64,000 bases of DNA from Akebia trifoliata (Eukaryota; Streptophyta; Magnoliopsida; Ranunculales; Lardizabalaceae), in assembly GCA_017979445.1 (NCBI GenBank), contig CM030706.1, positions 19,392,967-19,456,966 of the forward strand, in the 5' to 3' direction. The position numbers and the translations under genes are program-made. Below the pieces are notes generated by a model. It worked only from the letters and a program-made list of their open reading frames with translations, was not told the DNA's origin and ran no database searches. Positions 33,989-44,019 of the stretch are shown piece by piece (position 1 is the first letter of the stretch; each line of letters begins with the position of its first letter).

Positions 33989-35681
33989 TGTAGACACCCC
34001 ATTTTTACATCCGCCTGATTAATCAACTCGTCAACCCGATTGCAATAGTTCCCAATGATGGATGTTTATCCCAATGCTTTATTTTGTTACCAGATATGTT
34101 TCAGAAATTCGGATGAGGTATCTCGATCTGACAAAACTGTAGAAATCATGTTACGCCAGGAAAATATAACCCCTAAAGCTTAGAAATCATCATTTTTCAG
34201 ACAAAAAGAAGTTTCATGATAAAAATCACTAAAAAATGACAAAATTACCAAAATACCCATAATCTTAAAACATCCCTAGAGCCCACATTACGCTTAGAAA
34301 AATCCTTTCAAACACATAAAACAACAAATCGAAATCAAATAAATCATTTCGCCAATTTTCATAGAATTCAACAAAATTATGAAAATACCCCTCATAAAGT
34401 TCACAACCATTCCACACACAAAATTTCATAAATGACACAAACCAATATTTTCATTGAATTCTTTACAAAAAATCGATTCTAAAACATCCTAAAACATCAA
34501 AAACCGACTTGAAACACAAAAAGTCTTCTCCGAGGGCAAAACGATAATTTTACTATTTTTATAATTAAAAATTTTGAAATTAATAAATAAAATATTAAAT
34601 AATTAAAGTGAAACATTAATAAAATTAATTTAAAATTTTGAACTAAAAAAATCGATCAATTAGACTCTCAGGCAAAATTGTTGATGGTTGCCAAGATATT
34701 TATTTAAGGACCCCTCCATTTGGGGGTCCAAAGAATTAAAGATATAATAGAGGGGGGTTCTCCAAAAAATTAAAGTCAATCAAGTAAGACTAAAGTCAAG
34801 ATATTAAAGTCAATCAAGTAAGACTAAAGTCAATCAAATAAGATCAAAAGTCAAAACCCTAATAGAGTTCTAATTAAATAATAATTCTATTTAAAAATCC
34901 TAATTAAATAATAACTCTATTTAATAGAATTCTAACTAAAATATAACTCTACCTAAAATAATTCTAATTAAAATATAACTCTACCTAAAACAATTCTAAT
35001 TAAAATATAATTCTAATTAAAAGAATTATAATTAAACACTAATTCTATCTAAACAAACACTTAAAAAAATCTATAAATAGGGGTCCTCACACCCTATTTT
35101 TGTATCAAATAATAAACCCTAAGAGAAGTAGGTCAAAAAGCTTCCCTAACCTCCCATAAACCCTAATTTGAAGTACTAACTCCTTACCTAACACCCATAC
35201 CTCAATTTTAGCTTGAAAAACACTTAAAAGCCCTTCAAAAACACCCAAAATACATAAAAAAATCCGAAGAATCTAGATCTAAGAAAAAAATACCTTGCCT
35301 CGGAGATCAGAAATCACATCCAAAGACAAAACGAAGCGAGGAGTACTGTACAAGTAGTTACTCTATCAGATCTGAGGGAACAAGACCGTTGTCTTCAGAA
35401 AGGTATCTATTTTTTTATTTTATTTTATTACTTAGGTCTTAACAATGTAGTTTATTTGAGAATTATTAGAGATCGACGTTTGCCAAGCAGGGTTGGTGCC
35501 TAACACCTTCCAACCCCGTAACTTGATCCCCGAACTTAGTTATTTTTTTAGCAGATTAATTATTTGTTTATTTGTTTCGAGTCTATATTCGATTCCTAGA
35601 TAGTAATAACTAGGTGGTGACTCCCAAATCTCAAAGGTGAAAAGCGGATTCGCGCACTCCATGGATCGAGGGCGCTTTCAG
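33989..35681 (+). mobile_element. Solo LTR C, same family as solo LTR A
   Basis: TGTAGACACCCC start, GGGCGCTTTCA end, GCGCG duplication, 1,693 bp, no internal region. TATA box at 35072-35078 (CTATAAATAGG) with AATAAA-containing downstream part. GTCAA cores cluster at 34770-34860. A repeated AATTCTAATTAAA block lies at 34860-35040. Confidence 0.93.
34770..34862 (+). promoter_or_regulatory. GTCAA (W-box core) cluster in solo LTR C
   Basis: Repeated AAAGTCAATCAAGTAAGACT units (TTGAC on the other strand) about 210-300 bp upstream of the TATA box, in the same relative place as in solo LTR A. Confidence 0.5.
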
Positions 35682-35686
35682 CGCGA
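35682..35686. repeat. Target-site duplication GCGCG (right)
   Basis: Directly follows the CA end of solo LTR C. Confidence 0.9.
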
Positions 35687-35771
35687 TGCTGAAAAAAAGG
35701 GCATAGTGATAAAAAAACAAGTAATAAACTTTATTAGCTTATAACAATAAATTGTGACGAGCCCATTGTAC

Positions 35772-35972
35772 CTGAAAAATTATCTTTTTTTGGACACATA
35801 CACCAATTATTCGTTCGCCAACATCGTCCTTAAGAAAGGATATGACTTCTGCATGGTTAAACACTGCTGCACCAGCTAATGCAGCAGTGCATGCCAATCC
35901 AACATTAAGTCGAGAGTCATTCATCTGAGCTACTTCTTTAATAAATGTAAGCAGTCCCACATGGTGCACTCC
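35772..35972 (-). pseudogene. Exon-like block, family not recognised
   Basis: The minus strand has TTGTTGTAG, then a frame reading VGVHHVGLLTFIKEVAQMN ... RLNVGLACTAALAGAAVFN ... ISFLKDDVGERIIG, then ATTTTTCAG before GTACAA, which can serve as a donor. A second exon-like piece upstream (KAAEALKKLQNAYE, about 36150-36190) ends at a GAG/GTACAT donor. Alanine-rich helical composition suggests a conserved cellular protein, but I cannot name it. Probably another fragment captured by CACTA, or a disrupted gene. Confidence 0.45.
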
Positions 35973-36199
35973 AACAACCTACAACAAATATATCGAGATC
36001 AAATTCCTTACTTCCATTCAAGTTCTGCTTTATTAATGTCACAATGACAGCAACGTCGTTTCACAACTGCAACAATAGATTGTTTCAATGGTGACAAACT
36101 GAACTTAAGAAAAGACCCGACTAAGATTAAAAGGTGGACAACAAAATGTACCTCGTATGCATTTTGAAGTTTCTTCAAGGCTTCTGCAGCCTTACTAGT

Positions 36200-38101
36200 A
36201 GATCATTAGGTCTGGTAGATGAAAGAGTGACAATACTCAATTAGTAGATCATTAGCTAGATGGAGTGTCATCCAGAAAAATAGATGCACCATCTCCCCAT
36301 CCAAATTGAAAGAGAATAATCTTGCATGATTATATTGTAAATAAATGGACTTGACCAAATGTAACTTCAACATTGAAAACATTTCAGTATCACAAGTACA
36401 TGCCAAGCAGATAATTTCAACTCCATGACACTTGTAAAAATGGTCAGATATCATCGAAGTCTTTTAAAAAAAAATTGGGGTCTGCTACGTGGTTCGATAT
36501 CATGTAAATTTTAATTCAATGATAGAAAAGAAATGAAACAAGATAACATGCAAACCTTGGTTTATAATAGATGGTGAACATGGTTCCGGTAGAGATGACA
36601 TTTTCCCATTTTCACCTTTAAAAACCACAAACAACACCATATCAGACATGAATTGGAATTTGGTGCCACAGGAAGTGTAGGGTGTGGAGTAGATAACAAA
36701 CCTGAGAAAAATAAATGCATCCCCTGCATTAAGCTTTCTGGAGCTAACAAAGACACTCCAACATGAAGTTCCCCATTTTCAATTACTCACTCTAAATCAT
36801 CCACAATCAAAGAGCAAAGCTACAATCTATTAACACCAAAACAAAAATAGTTGCAAGGGAATCTAAAATGTATATAGAGGAAACTACATGTATAATAAAA
36901 GAAAAATAAACATAGATGTTTTGCCAAACAAAAAGAAAGAAATTTATGGTGGGAATCAAAATACTGGTACAAAGCACAATGACATCTCCTCAATGAGGCT
37001 AAAAATCATTATCTAGAACCTATGCTGGATAGTTATACTACAGCCATGTAATAAATAACTTGAACGCCAATTATCCAAGGAATTGCAGGGACGACTCAGA
37101 TTTTCTTTCTCTTTTGTTCATTTTCTTTTCTTGATATGCAAAACATAAACCATATGTTAAGAGTTATACCCTTCTAAATATAGAGTTTTTATATGAAAAC
37201 TTACAATAAATGTTAGATCACATAAAGGCCTACGTATTCTGTTATATAACTTTATAACCATTAAAAGGAAATAATAGTTATCGTGTATCCAAAATTCAAA
37301 AAATCATGAGCCGCTGTTCTAAACCCCCTAAAATCCATAAATTCATGATAATCACCATCAACAACTCAAGAATCACTTAAACATAACTGAACAATCATCA
37401 ATATTAACAACTAGAGACAAAAAAAAAAAAAAGCACCAAACCCCTCCAAAAATTCAAAAATCTAAAAGAAAAATCTGAAACAATGATAACTTTATCATTA
37501 GGTGTAGAGATCAACTATAAAACTAGATCGTTGGAAGAGTAAATCAAATCAAAAACATAAAAATAAAATGCAAGAGATGCAAATCAGAGAGAAAAGGGAA
37601 GGAGAGTTCATACCAATTAGCCCTAGCTAGAGCTTCCAGAGCTAAAAATCCAACATGAAGGAGAGTTCGTATCAATTTCTAGATTCTTACAAGGGAAAAT
37701 GCATACTTGGTGATTGAGTCTATGTGTGAGGTGCAAAAAACCCTAGAGATTGAGAGATAGCATACCAGAGAGCCGAGTGAGAGATCGAGTTGAATGAGAG
37801 AAGGTAAATCATGGGTGTGAGGCTTAAGAACCTTAGAGCGATGTCGATCGAGAGAGAGAGACTGTGAGGGAAAGTTATGGAGAGGTCGATCGATCGATCG
37901 ATGATTGTGAGAGAGACACAGAGAGAAAGAAAGATAGTGAGAGAGAGACACAGAAGGAGAGCGAGATGAGATCGAGATAGTGAGAATGAGATCGAGCATG
38001 AGATTGGAAACATGGTCCGAAGGCTACGAAATTTGGGTATCAAAATTTGACGGGCTAGGCCCAACAATTTTTTTGGTTAAAATTAGGGATTTTCACGTAG
38101 T
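36200..38101. other. CACTA right interior and subterminal region
   Basis: Short minus-strand frames at 36206-36454 and 36562-36756 have no recognised family. A GA-rich tract at 37830-37975 includes a (GATC)n run. Open frames across the GA tract are artefacts. The right end has the CCGTCAAATTTTGA subterminal motif. Confidence 0.5.
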
Positions 38102-38102
38102 G

Positions 38103-38105
38103 TCA
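38103..38105. repeat. CACTA duplication TCA (right)
   Basis: Follows TAGTG at 38102 and matches 27616-27618. Confidence 0.85.
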
Positions 38106-39540
38106 ATGTGCTTTGTTTGTTCATGAAAGACAAGGTTGGCAGCAATGTGAAGGGCTGCCTTGTTGTCACAAAATAGTACATCAAGTTGGGAGTGTTGTAT
38201 GCCAAGATCATGTAAGATGTATAGGAGCCATGTGATCTCACATTTAGTAGCCATGGCATGATATTAGCAAAAGAGTAGGAGAAAATAGATTGCTTTTTAG
38301 AATTCCATGAGATAGAAGATTCACTTAAAATGATGTAGTATCCCATGATAGTAGCTTGCCCAATCCGAACCCCAAGAAGCTTGGAGTTGCAATTAACTAG
38401 AAGATGATAGTAATTAAGATACCTTGACCAGGTGTTTGTTTGAGATAACGAATAACCTTATGGGTTGTGTCAAGATGTGGTTGACATGACGTGTGCATAA
38501 ATTGACTCAGTTTGTGTAGTGGATAAATAATGTCTGGCAGTGTGATCGTGAGATATATGAGATGACGATAACTGGATGGACCCAATAAAATATTTCCATG
38601 AGAATGAGTAGATTCAAGTTTTGTTCCTTGGGAAATTTAGCAGGACTTGCTCCAATGAAACCACAATCTTCAAAAATTTATGAAGCATACTTTGTTGAAA
38701 AAGAAAAATGCCCTGATGAGAACGTGCTACCTAAATGCCAAGGAAAAAATTTTAGGAGACCAAGGTCTTTAATTTTGATTCAATCATGGAGAAAGCCTTT
38801 GAGTTTATTGATTGAGCTGATATCATTCCCAGCGACAGTCACGTAATCAACATAGACAAGGATTGTAGTGATGGAGGAATCAACAAAATGAGTGAATAAA
38901 GAATAATCAATCTTTGATTGGGTGTAGCCAGCATCAAGTAGTGTCGTATAAAACTTGGCAAACCACGTTGTTAAGCCTATTTGAGCCCATACAAAGATTT
39001 CTTAAGGTGACACATCCTAGTCTCCCCCTTACGTACAAAGTCAGGTGGAATAGTCATGTAGGACCTCTTTATCAAGATCTCCGTGGAGAAAAAAAATTAT
39101 GAATGTCGAGTTCATGCAAATGCCAATTTCTTACAGTAGTAATGACAAATAAGCAACATACATTAACAAACTTCGCACCCGATGCAAATGTCTCATGATA
39201 GTCCATGCCTTCTAGATGATTATAACTTTCAATAGAGCCATCAAAGTTGTACTTGATTTTGTAAATCCATTTACAACGAATAGGAAGAGTTGAGGTATTA
39301 TTGTACCCCAAATCTTGAATCTCAGTAGGCATGGCGTTACACCATTTAGGATCTTTGTCAGCTTGAGTGAAAAATTTTGATTTTGTAATGGAAGATATTG
39401 CGATAGAAAATGCACGGTGAGAAGGAGAGAGTTTATCATAAGATAAGTAATGGGAAAAAAAATTAGTAAAATTTTCTCTATTTTTCAAACATAAAATACA
39501 TTGATTTTGATAAATAGATATTTTACTTAGGTAAGTCATC
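38106..39540 (-). pseudogene. Copia RT-RNase H, right of CACTA
   Basis: Minus-strand copia pol in broken frames. The RT start is at 39072-39539 (KDPKWCNAMPTEIQDL, CKWIYKIKYNFDGSIE, GMDYHETFASGAKF, NWHLHELDIHNF). The later part is at 38397-38585 (LIYLTITLPDIIYPLHKLSQFMH, VIRYLKQTPGQGIL) and the RNase H part at 38106-38346 ([20 protein letters not shown] in another frame). A segment between is missing or unreadable. Integrase, gag and the 5' LTR are not found, so the element is 5'-truncated as well as interrupted. Confidence 0.82.
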
Positions 39541-39641
39541 GAGTCCTCTCTTTGAATAAGTATGATCCATCAAAAACTTTTTTAATTTGAGTAAAATATA
39601 ATTTTTTGATTGAGAACATGTCGAATATGTCCATATTTGTG

Positions 39642-39652
39642 AATAGTTGAGT
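39642..39652. repeat. SINE target-site duplication (left)
   Basis: AATAGTTGAGT, identical to 39896-39906. Confidence 0.85.
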
Positions 39653-39895
39653 ACCTTTTTTTTCTTTTTTCTTTTTTACTTATTATGGGAATCCCGATCC
39701 TTCAGGTGCCACTAATCCCACAGTCATACACACCGCCCCCTCAAAAAGTCCTATGTGCAAATAGTTAAGTCTAGGGTCAACCGGACCATAGAGGGTAGCC
39801 CAGAGGAATTCATTGCTTTGTAGGGTTTTGAACACTTGACCTACCTTCCTAAGGAGCTTATCAAGGCTCAGCTTGCCAGTGAACCTTTAAGGTTA
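39653..39895 (-). mobile_element. tRNA-derived SINE
   Basis: The minus strand has an A-box-like TGGCAAGCTGAGCC and a B-box-like GTTCAAAACCC about 40 bp later, then GGGGGCGGTGTG, and a 3' A-rich tail (plus strand T-rich at 39653-39676). An exact 11-bp duplication flanks it. Family assignment beyond 'tRNA-derived' is not attempted. Confidence 0.72.
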
Positions 39896-39906
39896 AATAG
39901 TTGAGT
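39896..39906. repeat. SINE target-site duplication (right)
   Basis: AATAGTTGAGT, partner of 39642-39652. Confidence 0.85.
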
Positions 39907-41443
39907 GAGTTATTTTAAGGTGATATCTAACCGATTCAACTGGCGAGTTGGCTCCTGAAGGGTTAGTAGACTTTATTTCATTTCTCCCTTGGATTCAAGG
40001 TCGTGGGTCCCAAATTATAGGGTGGGTCAAATTGGTAATAGAGTCGAAGACAACTCTTCATGTTTGGTGGGGAGATTGTCATAGCCTCATTGATGCACAA
40101 TTGGCTAGATGTGTAAAAAGCTACAGAAACCGAGGGGTCGAAGTTAAGCCGTGACTTTGCATGGTGTAATGGCAAGGGGAGTGTGATTTGTCCCACATTA
40201 GACGTAAGAACGTTCATAACTTGGATTATAAGGACAAATCAAATCCTATTATGACACAATGCATTTTAAAGTTGTAAGAAATTTGATCCAAAGCGGATTA
40301 TGTTGTATAGTTCTGGGCTTGAGACGTTACACACTCCGCTCAAAATTACATTACTCAAACTAACCCAAGCTATGTAATTTTAGAAGCTTAAGCTCGAGTT
40401 GAGGGTTCTACCACTTGGATTGAGGTTGTGTTTACCCATCAACCCACCCCAATTGCCACCCTATTTAAAACTTGGGGCAACATGGCACTAACCAAGTTTA
40501 ATTTTAGATGCAAATCCTTTAGGGTTGGTCAACAATATGAGTTGAACGAAAAAAGGATATGCCACATGACATATTTTGTACAAGGTAGTGGGTATTTTAA
40601 CTTTTAAGGCATACTTCCATGGGAATCATTGAAATACCCAAGGTTTCGAGACCAAAACTTTGGAGTAGACAGCCCGGTCAAAAATTTTGGTAGAACCCTC
40701 TTCACAAGATCACACGTGGCATTTTGTATTTATTTAGCATACCTGCTTTTTCATCAATATTTGGGTTACTTCCTTGATACATCACATGTAATCCAAAGAA
40801 GAGGGTTCTACTGAAATTTCAAAGCGGGGCGACTAGGGTCAAAGTCTTTTCCCATGGTTTTCAAACTGATGAGATACTCTCATTCATCTCAGTCTACTAG
40901 GGGAAATTAATAAAATGACCTAAATGTCCTCACTTCAACTTTTTTCCCCAAATCCTAGATATTTTAACGGCAAAAATCATCATCTTCTTTAATATATTGA
41001 ATTAAATTATATTGACACTATTCAACCTCATCTTCAATCTATCTTCTTCAATCTCATGCCAAAATTCATTGATTTTTCTTCCCTGAAAATCCATCATCTT
41101 CTACTTCGCCAAACACCCTATCTTGTTATTCATATTTAAAGGTTGAAGGAAGAAAATAAAGCTCCAAAACAGGATACGAACCTCTGCCCTAAGCTGAAGA
41201 TAGTCAGTTATAGTGAGAAAGTCGAGGGATTGAAGATGAGGGTATTTAAGTCACTTTCATTAGTCTTTCAAAGAAGAACCAGGTCAAGGGGTATGCCAAA
41301 AGTTTGAAAACATGGGTATATTAAATATTCACCTAAAAATGAAGGGTGTCGTTGGAGAAGTAAATACACTCTCAATCGGAGAGAATCAGAGAACAGGTTA
41401 ACAGAAACAAAGTTCAACCAAATTTAAAAAGAAGAGAAACAGA
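39907..41443. other. Intergenic region upstream of murB
   Basis: No supported gene. A segment at 40176-40332 (GTCCCACATTAGACG ... GGGCTTGAGACGTTACA) has the look of a short LTR or TRIM end, but boundaries could not be fixed. A foldback lies at 40641-40870. The promoter and 5' leader of the murB-like gene should lie within about 40900-41443. No TATA box was chosen. Confidence 0.45.
40641..40870. repeat. Foldback (MITE-like) element
   Basis: Left arm ...ATTTTGGTAGAACCCTCTT (to about 40702) pairs with right arm AAGAGGGTTCTACTGAAAT (from about 40798). Weaker pairing extends outward across CAAGGTTTCGAGACC / GGTTTTCAAACTG. No duplication identified. Confidence 0.5.
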
Positions 41444-43787
41444 ATGGTTTTAGAACTAAACACACAATCTTCCTCTTCATGTCTTCTTTTCATCCAGAAT
41501 AAGTCCAATCAGAAAGCCTTCGAATATACTCATATTAGAAGCAATTCTCATATCTCCTTCTGTCTTCCACATCATTTCAAGAGATTTGAACCATCAAGGG
41601 CAACCACCCTCAACTGCAAACACAAAGAACAAAAAGACGAACAAGGAGAAGAAAAGTATTTAAATGGGTTGAGATTTGTTCGTGGTAAGAAGCTTCTTAG
41701 TGATCTCAGTACTTGGGGTATTGGAGGCCCTTGTAACTACTTTATTCAAGTTTCCAATCAGACCCAATTGGTTTCTGCTATCAGGTGATGCCAATTTCCT
41801 TAATTTAATGTCTATGGCTCAATGGGTTGGTAAGATTTACTGATTTTGAGTAATGGGTAGTTCATCTTTTGTTCTCTCATTTGGGGCCAAACAACTATTA
41901 GATTAGCCTTGCAACTACCTGATCTATGTTTTCAATCATACCCAATTGATTTTTGCTATCAGGTGAAGCCAATTTCCTTAAATATAATGTAAATGGCTCA
42001 ATGGGCTGATAAGATATTCAGATTTTGAGTAATGGATATTTCATCTTTTGTTCTGATTTTTAGCCATCAGCCATAAAACAATTAAATTTCCAATCATACC
42101 CAATTGGTTTTCTACCATCAGGGGATGTCAATTTCCTTAATTTAATGAATATGACTCAAATGGGTTTATTATGATTTTGAGTAATGAGTGGTTAATCTTT
42201 TGTTCACCTTTTGCACTAAAATTCAATTAGATTTAGCCCTTGCACCTACTTGATTCAAGGTTCAATCAAAACCCACTGGATTTCTGTTATCCAAGATGAT
42301 AAGTTTCTTGATCTAATGTGAATGATTCAATGGATGGATGTTTTGAGTAATGAGTAATTCATCATTTGTTCACTTTTTGCTCCAAATTTGATTGGATCTA
42401 GCTCAAGTTTGCTCTTCATTTTCTTCTTACCTGTTGTCTTTTTTGGGGTTTACAGATACTGTTGTGAGCATTCTATCAGATTTCTTATTGTTGGCAAAGG
42501 CTCCAATTGTCTCTTTGATGATTATGGGTTCGATGGTTGTGTAATTCTGAATCGAATTGAATTCGTTGAGCAGATCGAACCAGGTATCTACAGAGTGAGT
42601 AGTGGTTACCCATTCAATCGGTTGGGTGTGCATTGTTCCAATGAAGGATTCACTGGTCTTGAATTCGCTGGTGGCATTCCAGGAACTGTAGGAGGAGCAG
42701 CTTACATGAATGCCGGAGCTGATCGACAGGTAACCCTAGTTCCTGTTTTTAAGGGGAAGACTTGCTTGAATTGTTTTTTTTTTTTTGCTTTTTTTTTGGT
42801 GCATTAACAGCAATACAAGACTCTTGTTTTAACACATTTACAGGGTACATCAGATGCCATTGATAGTGTGGAGATAGCTACCATTGACGGAAAACATCAA
42901 ACATTGAACAGAAGCGATCTCATATTCGGCTATCGGACATCATCCTTCCAAGATATGGAAGACTTGGCAGCAATTACTGCAGTCACATTCCGACTGACTC
43001 CTTTGGCATTGGCAAGGGAACGACTACAAGCATACTTGGAAAGGTAATTATCAATTATTTCTACTACCCTCTTAAGTTGCGTTGCATTTGGCACAGCTTC
43101 TAAGGGACGGGATTTAGATTTCTACACATCAAAAACACTTTCGGGAATCTGGGTGGAAAGAAGAAAGAACGGAAGTTTGGAATGAAATGTATGTTGGTTT
43201 TACTTATTTACTAAATGCTGCTGTACATACTTTACTCTTCATCTATAAAGGGATTATGGTCAGTCAAACACAATCTCGTATGCAAAAACAATTTTTTTCC
43301 AAATGCTATGAAGCTTCTGGACGCAAACAAACAATTCCTGAACGATATCACTAAACAATTGATGTCGCAATCACAATCCTTATATAAATGATTCAAAGAT
43401 AAGTAAAACCATAAAAACAATTCAGTTGAAAGCAGAGTTGCGCAAACGAGACCTTAGTGATTTCTCCACATGGGAGAAGCTGATTTGGATACAAATTCAT
43501 TTTACAGGAGGAGATTATCTCAGCCAATAAGGGAACGTAGTGCCGGATCAGTTTTTCGGAATCCTTCAGGTTTGGGAATTTCAGCAGGAGAGTTGATTGA
43601 GAAAGCTGGATTGAAAGGTTTCAGAGTGAGAGGTGCAAAAGTTTCCGAAATTCACGCCAATTTCTTCATCAATTCTGACTGCTCAACTTCTAGCGACATG
43701 CTTGAACTCATCGACTTGGTTAAAGAGAAGGTCGATCGGAAGTTTGGGATACAACTCAAGGAAGAAATTCGGTATATTAGCCCGTAA
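41444..43787 (+). CDS. MURB: Plastid-type UDP-N-acetylenolpyruvoylglucosamine reductase (MurB-like)
   Basis: Four exons: 41444-41784, 42456-42729, 42844-43043, 43508-43787, all with GT-AG introns and consistent phase, giving 364 residues and a TAA stop. By family it reduces UDP-GlcNAc-enolpyruvate to UDP-MurNAc with FAD and NADPH. Residues 1-70 are Ser/Lys-rich with few acids until the end, fitting a plastid transit peptide. FAD-binding blocks: GIGGPCNYF (92-100), GKGSNCLFDDYGFDG (127-141), GGIPGTVGGAAYMNAGA (186-202). FGYRTSSFQ (233-241) is the type II form. GSVFRNPSG (285-293) holds the proton-donor Ser286 and EEIRYIS (357-363) holds the C-terminal catalytic Glu. All key residues are present, so the enzyme looks functional. 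Stop is 233 bp from the stop of convergent ABA4. Confidence 0.93.
41729..42300 (+). repeat. Tandem copies of exon-1 end plus 5' splice site in murB intron 1
   Basis: Four degenerate copies, 159-178 bp apart, each starting with a CCTTG-AACTAC- or TTCCAATCA-like block, then ACCCAATTGG, then the exon end. The real exon end CTGCTATCAG/GTGATG is at 41784. Copy 2 keeps CTATCAG/GTGAAG at 41962, copy 3 has CATCAGGGGATG at 42121 and copy 4 has ATCCAAGATG at 42295. Only copy 2 retains a usable GT. Confidence 0.85.
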
Positions 43788-44019
43788 TGTAATGGGTTCA
43801 ATCTAAACAGAAACAATTTTACAATTGTGTAACATTAAAGGTCAGCTTAGGATTATTAGAAAATAAACACACAAATTGCTTCCATGGCAACAAATTATTA
43901 TCTTTTTCTTTCTGGGAACTATGATTTTATTCTCAGATTATAAATGTTGTCATTCAAGACTGATACCAATTTTTTTTATTAATCTCTTGTCAATCTTCAT
44001 GAATGTGTTATTACATGAT

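Larger units (their letters stand above)
27619..38102. mobile_element. CACTA (En/Spm-like) DNA transposon carrying host fragments
   Basis: Left end CACTATGTGAAAA, right end (reverse strand) CACTACGTGAAAA, 3-bp duplication TCA. CCGTCAAATTTTGA-type subterminal repeats lie at both ends (27649-27680, 38040-38055). At 10.5 kb it has no recognisable transposase (TNP2) frame, so it appears non-autonomous. It contains a GDSL-lipase exon, a SEC-C exon, a LINE piece, a solo LTR and other exon-like blocks. Confidence 0.88.

Noticed and set aside
37679..38067. Serine/leucine-rich minus-strand frames
   Set aside because: Translations of a GA-rich repeat near the CACTA right end.
40176..40332. Short LTR/TRIM end (GTCCCACATT ... 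GACGTTACA)
   Set aside because: Only one end could be seen and no partner repeat or duplication was located. Mentioned under the intergenic entry only.
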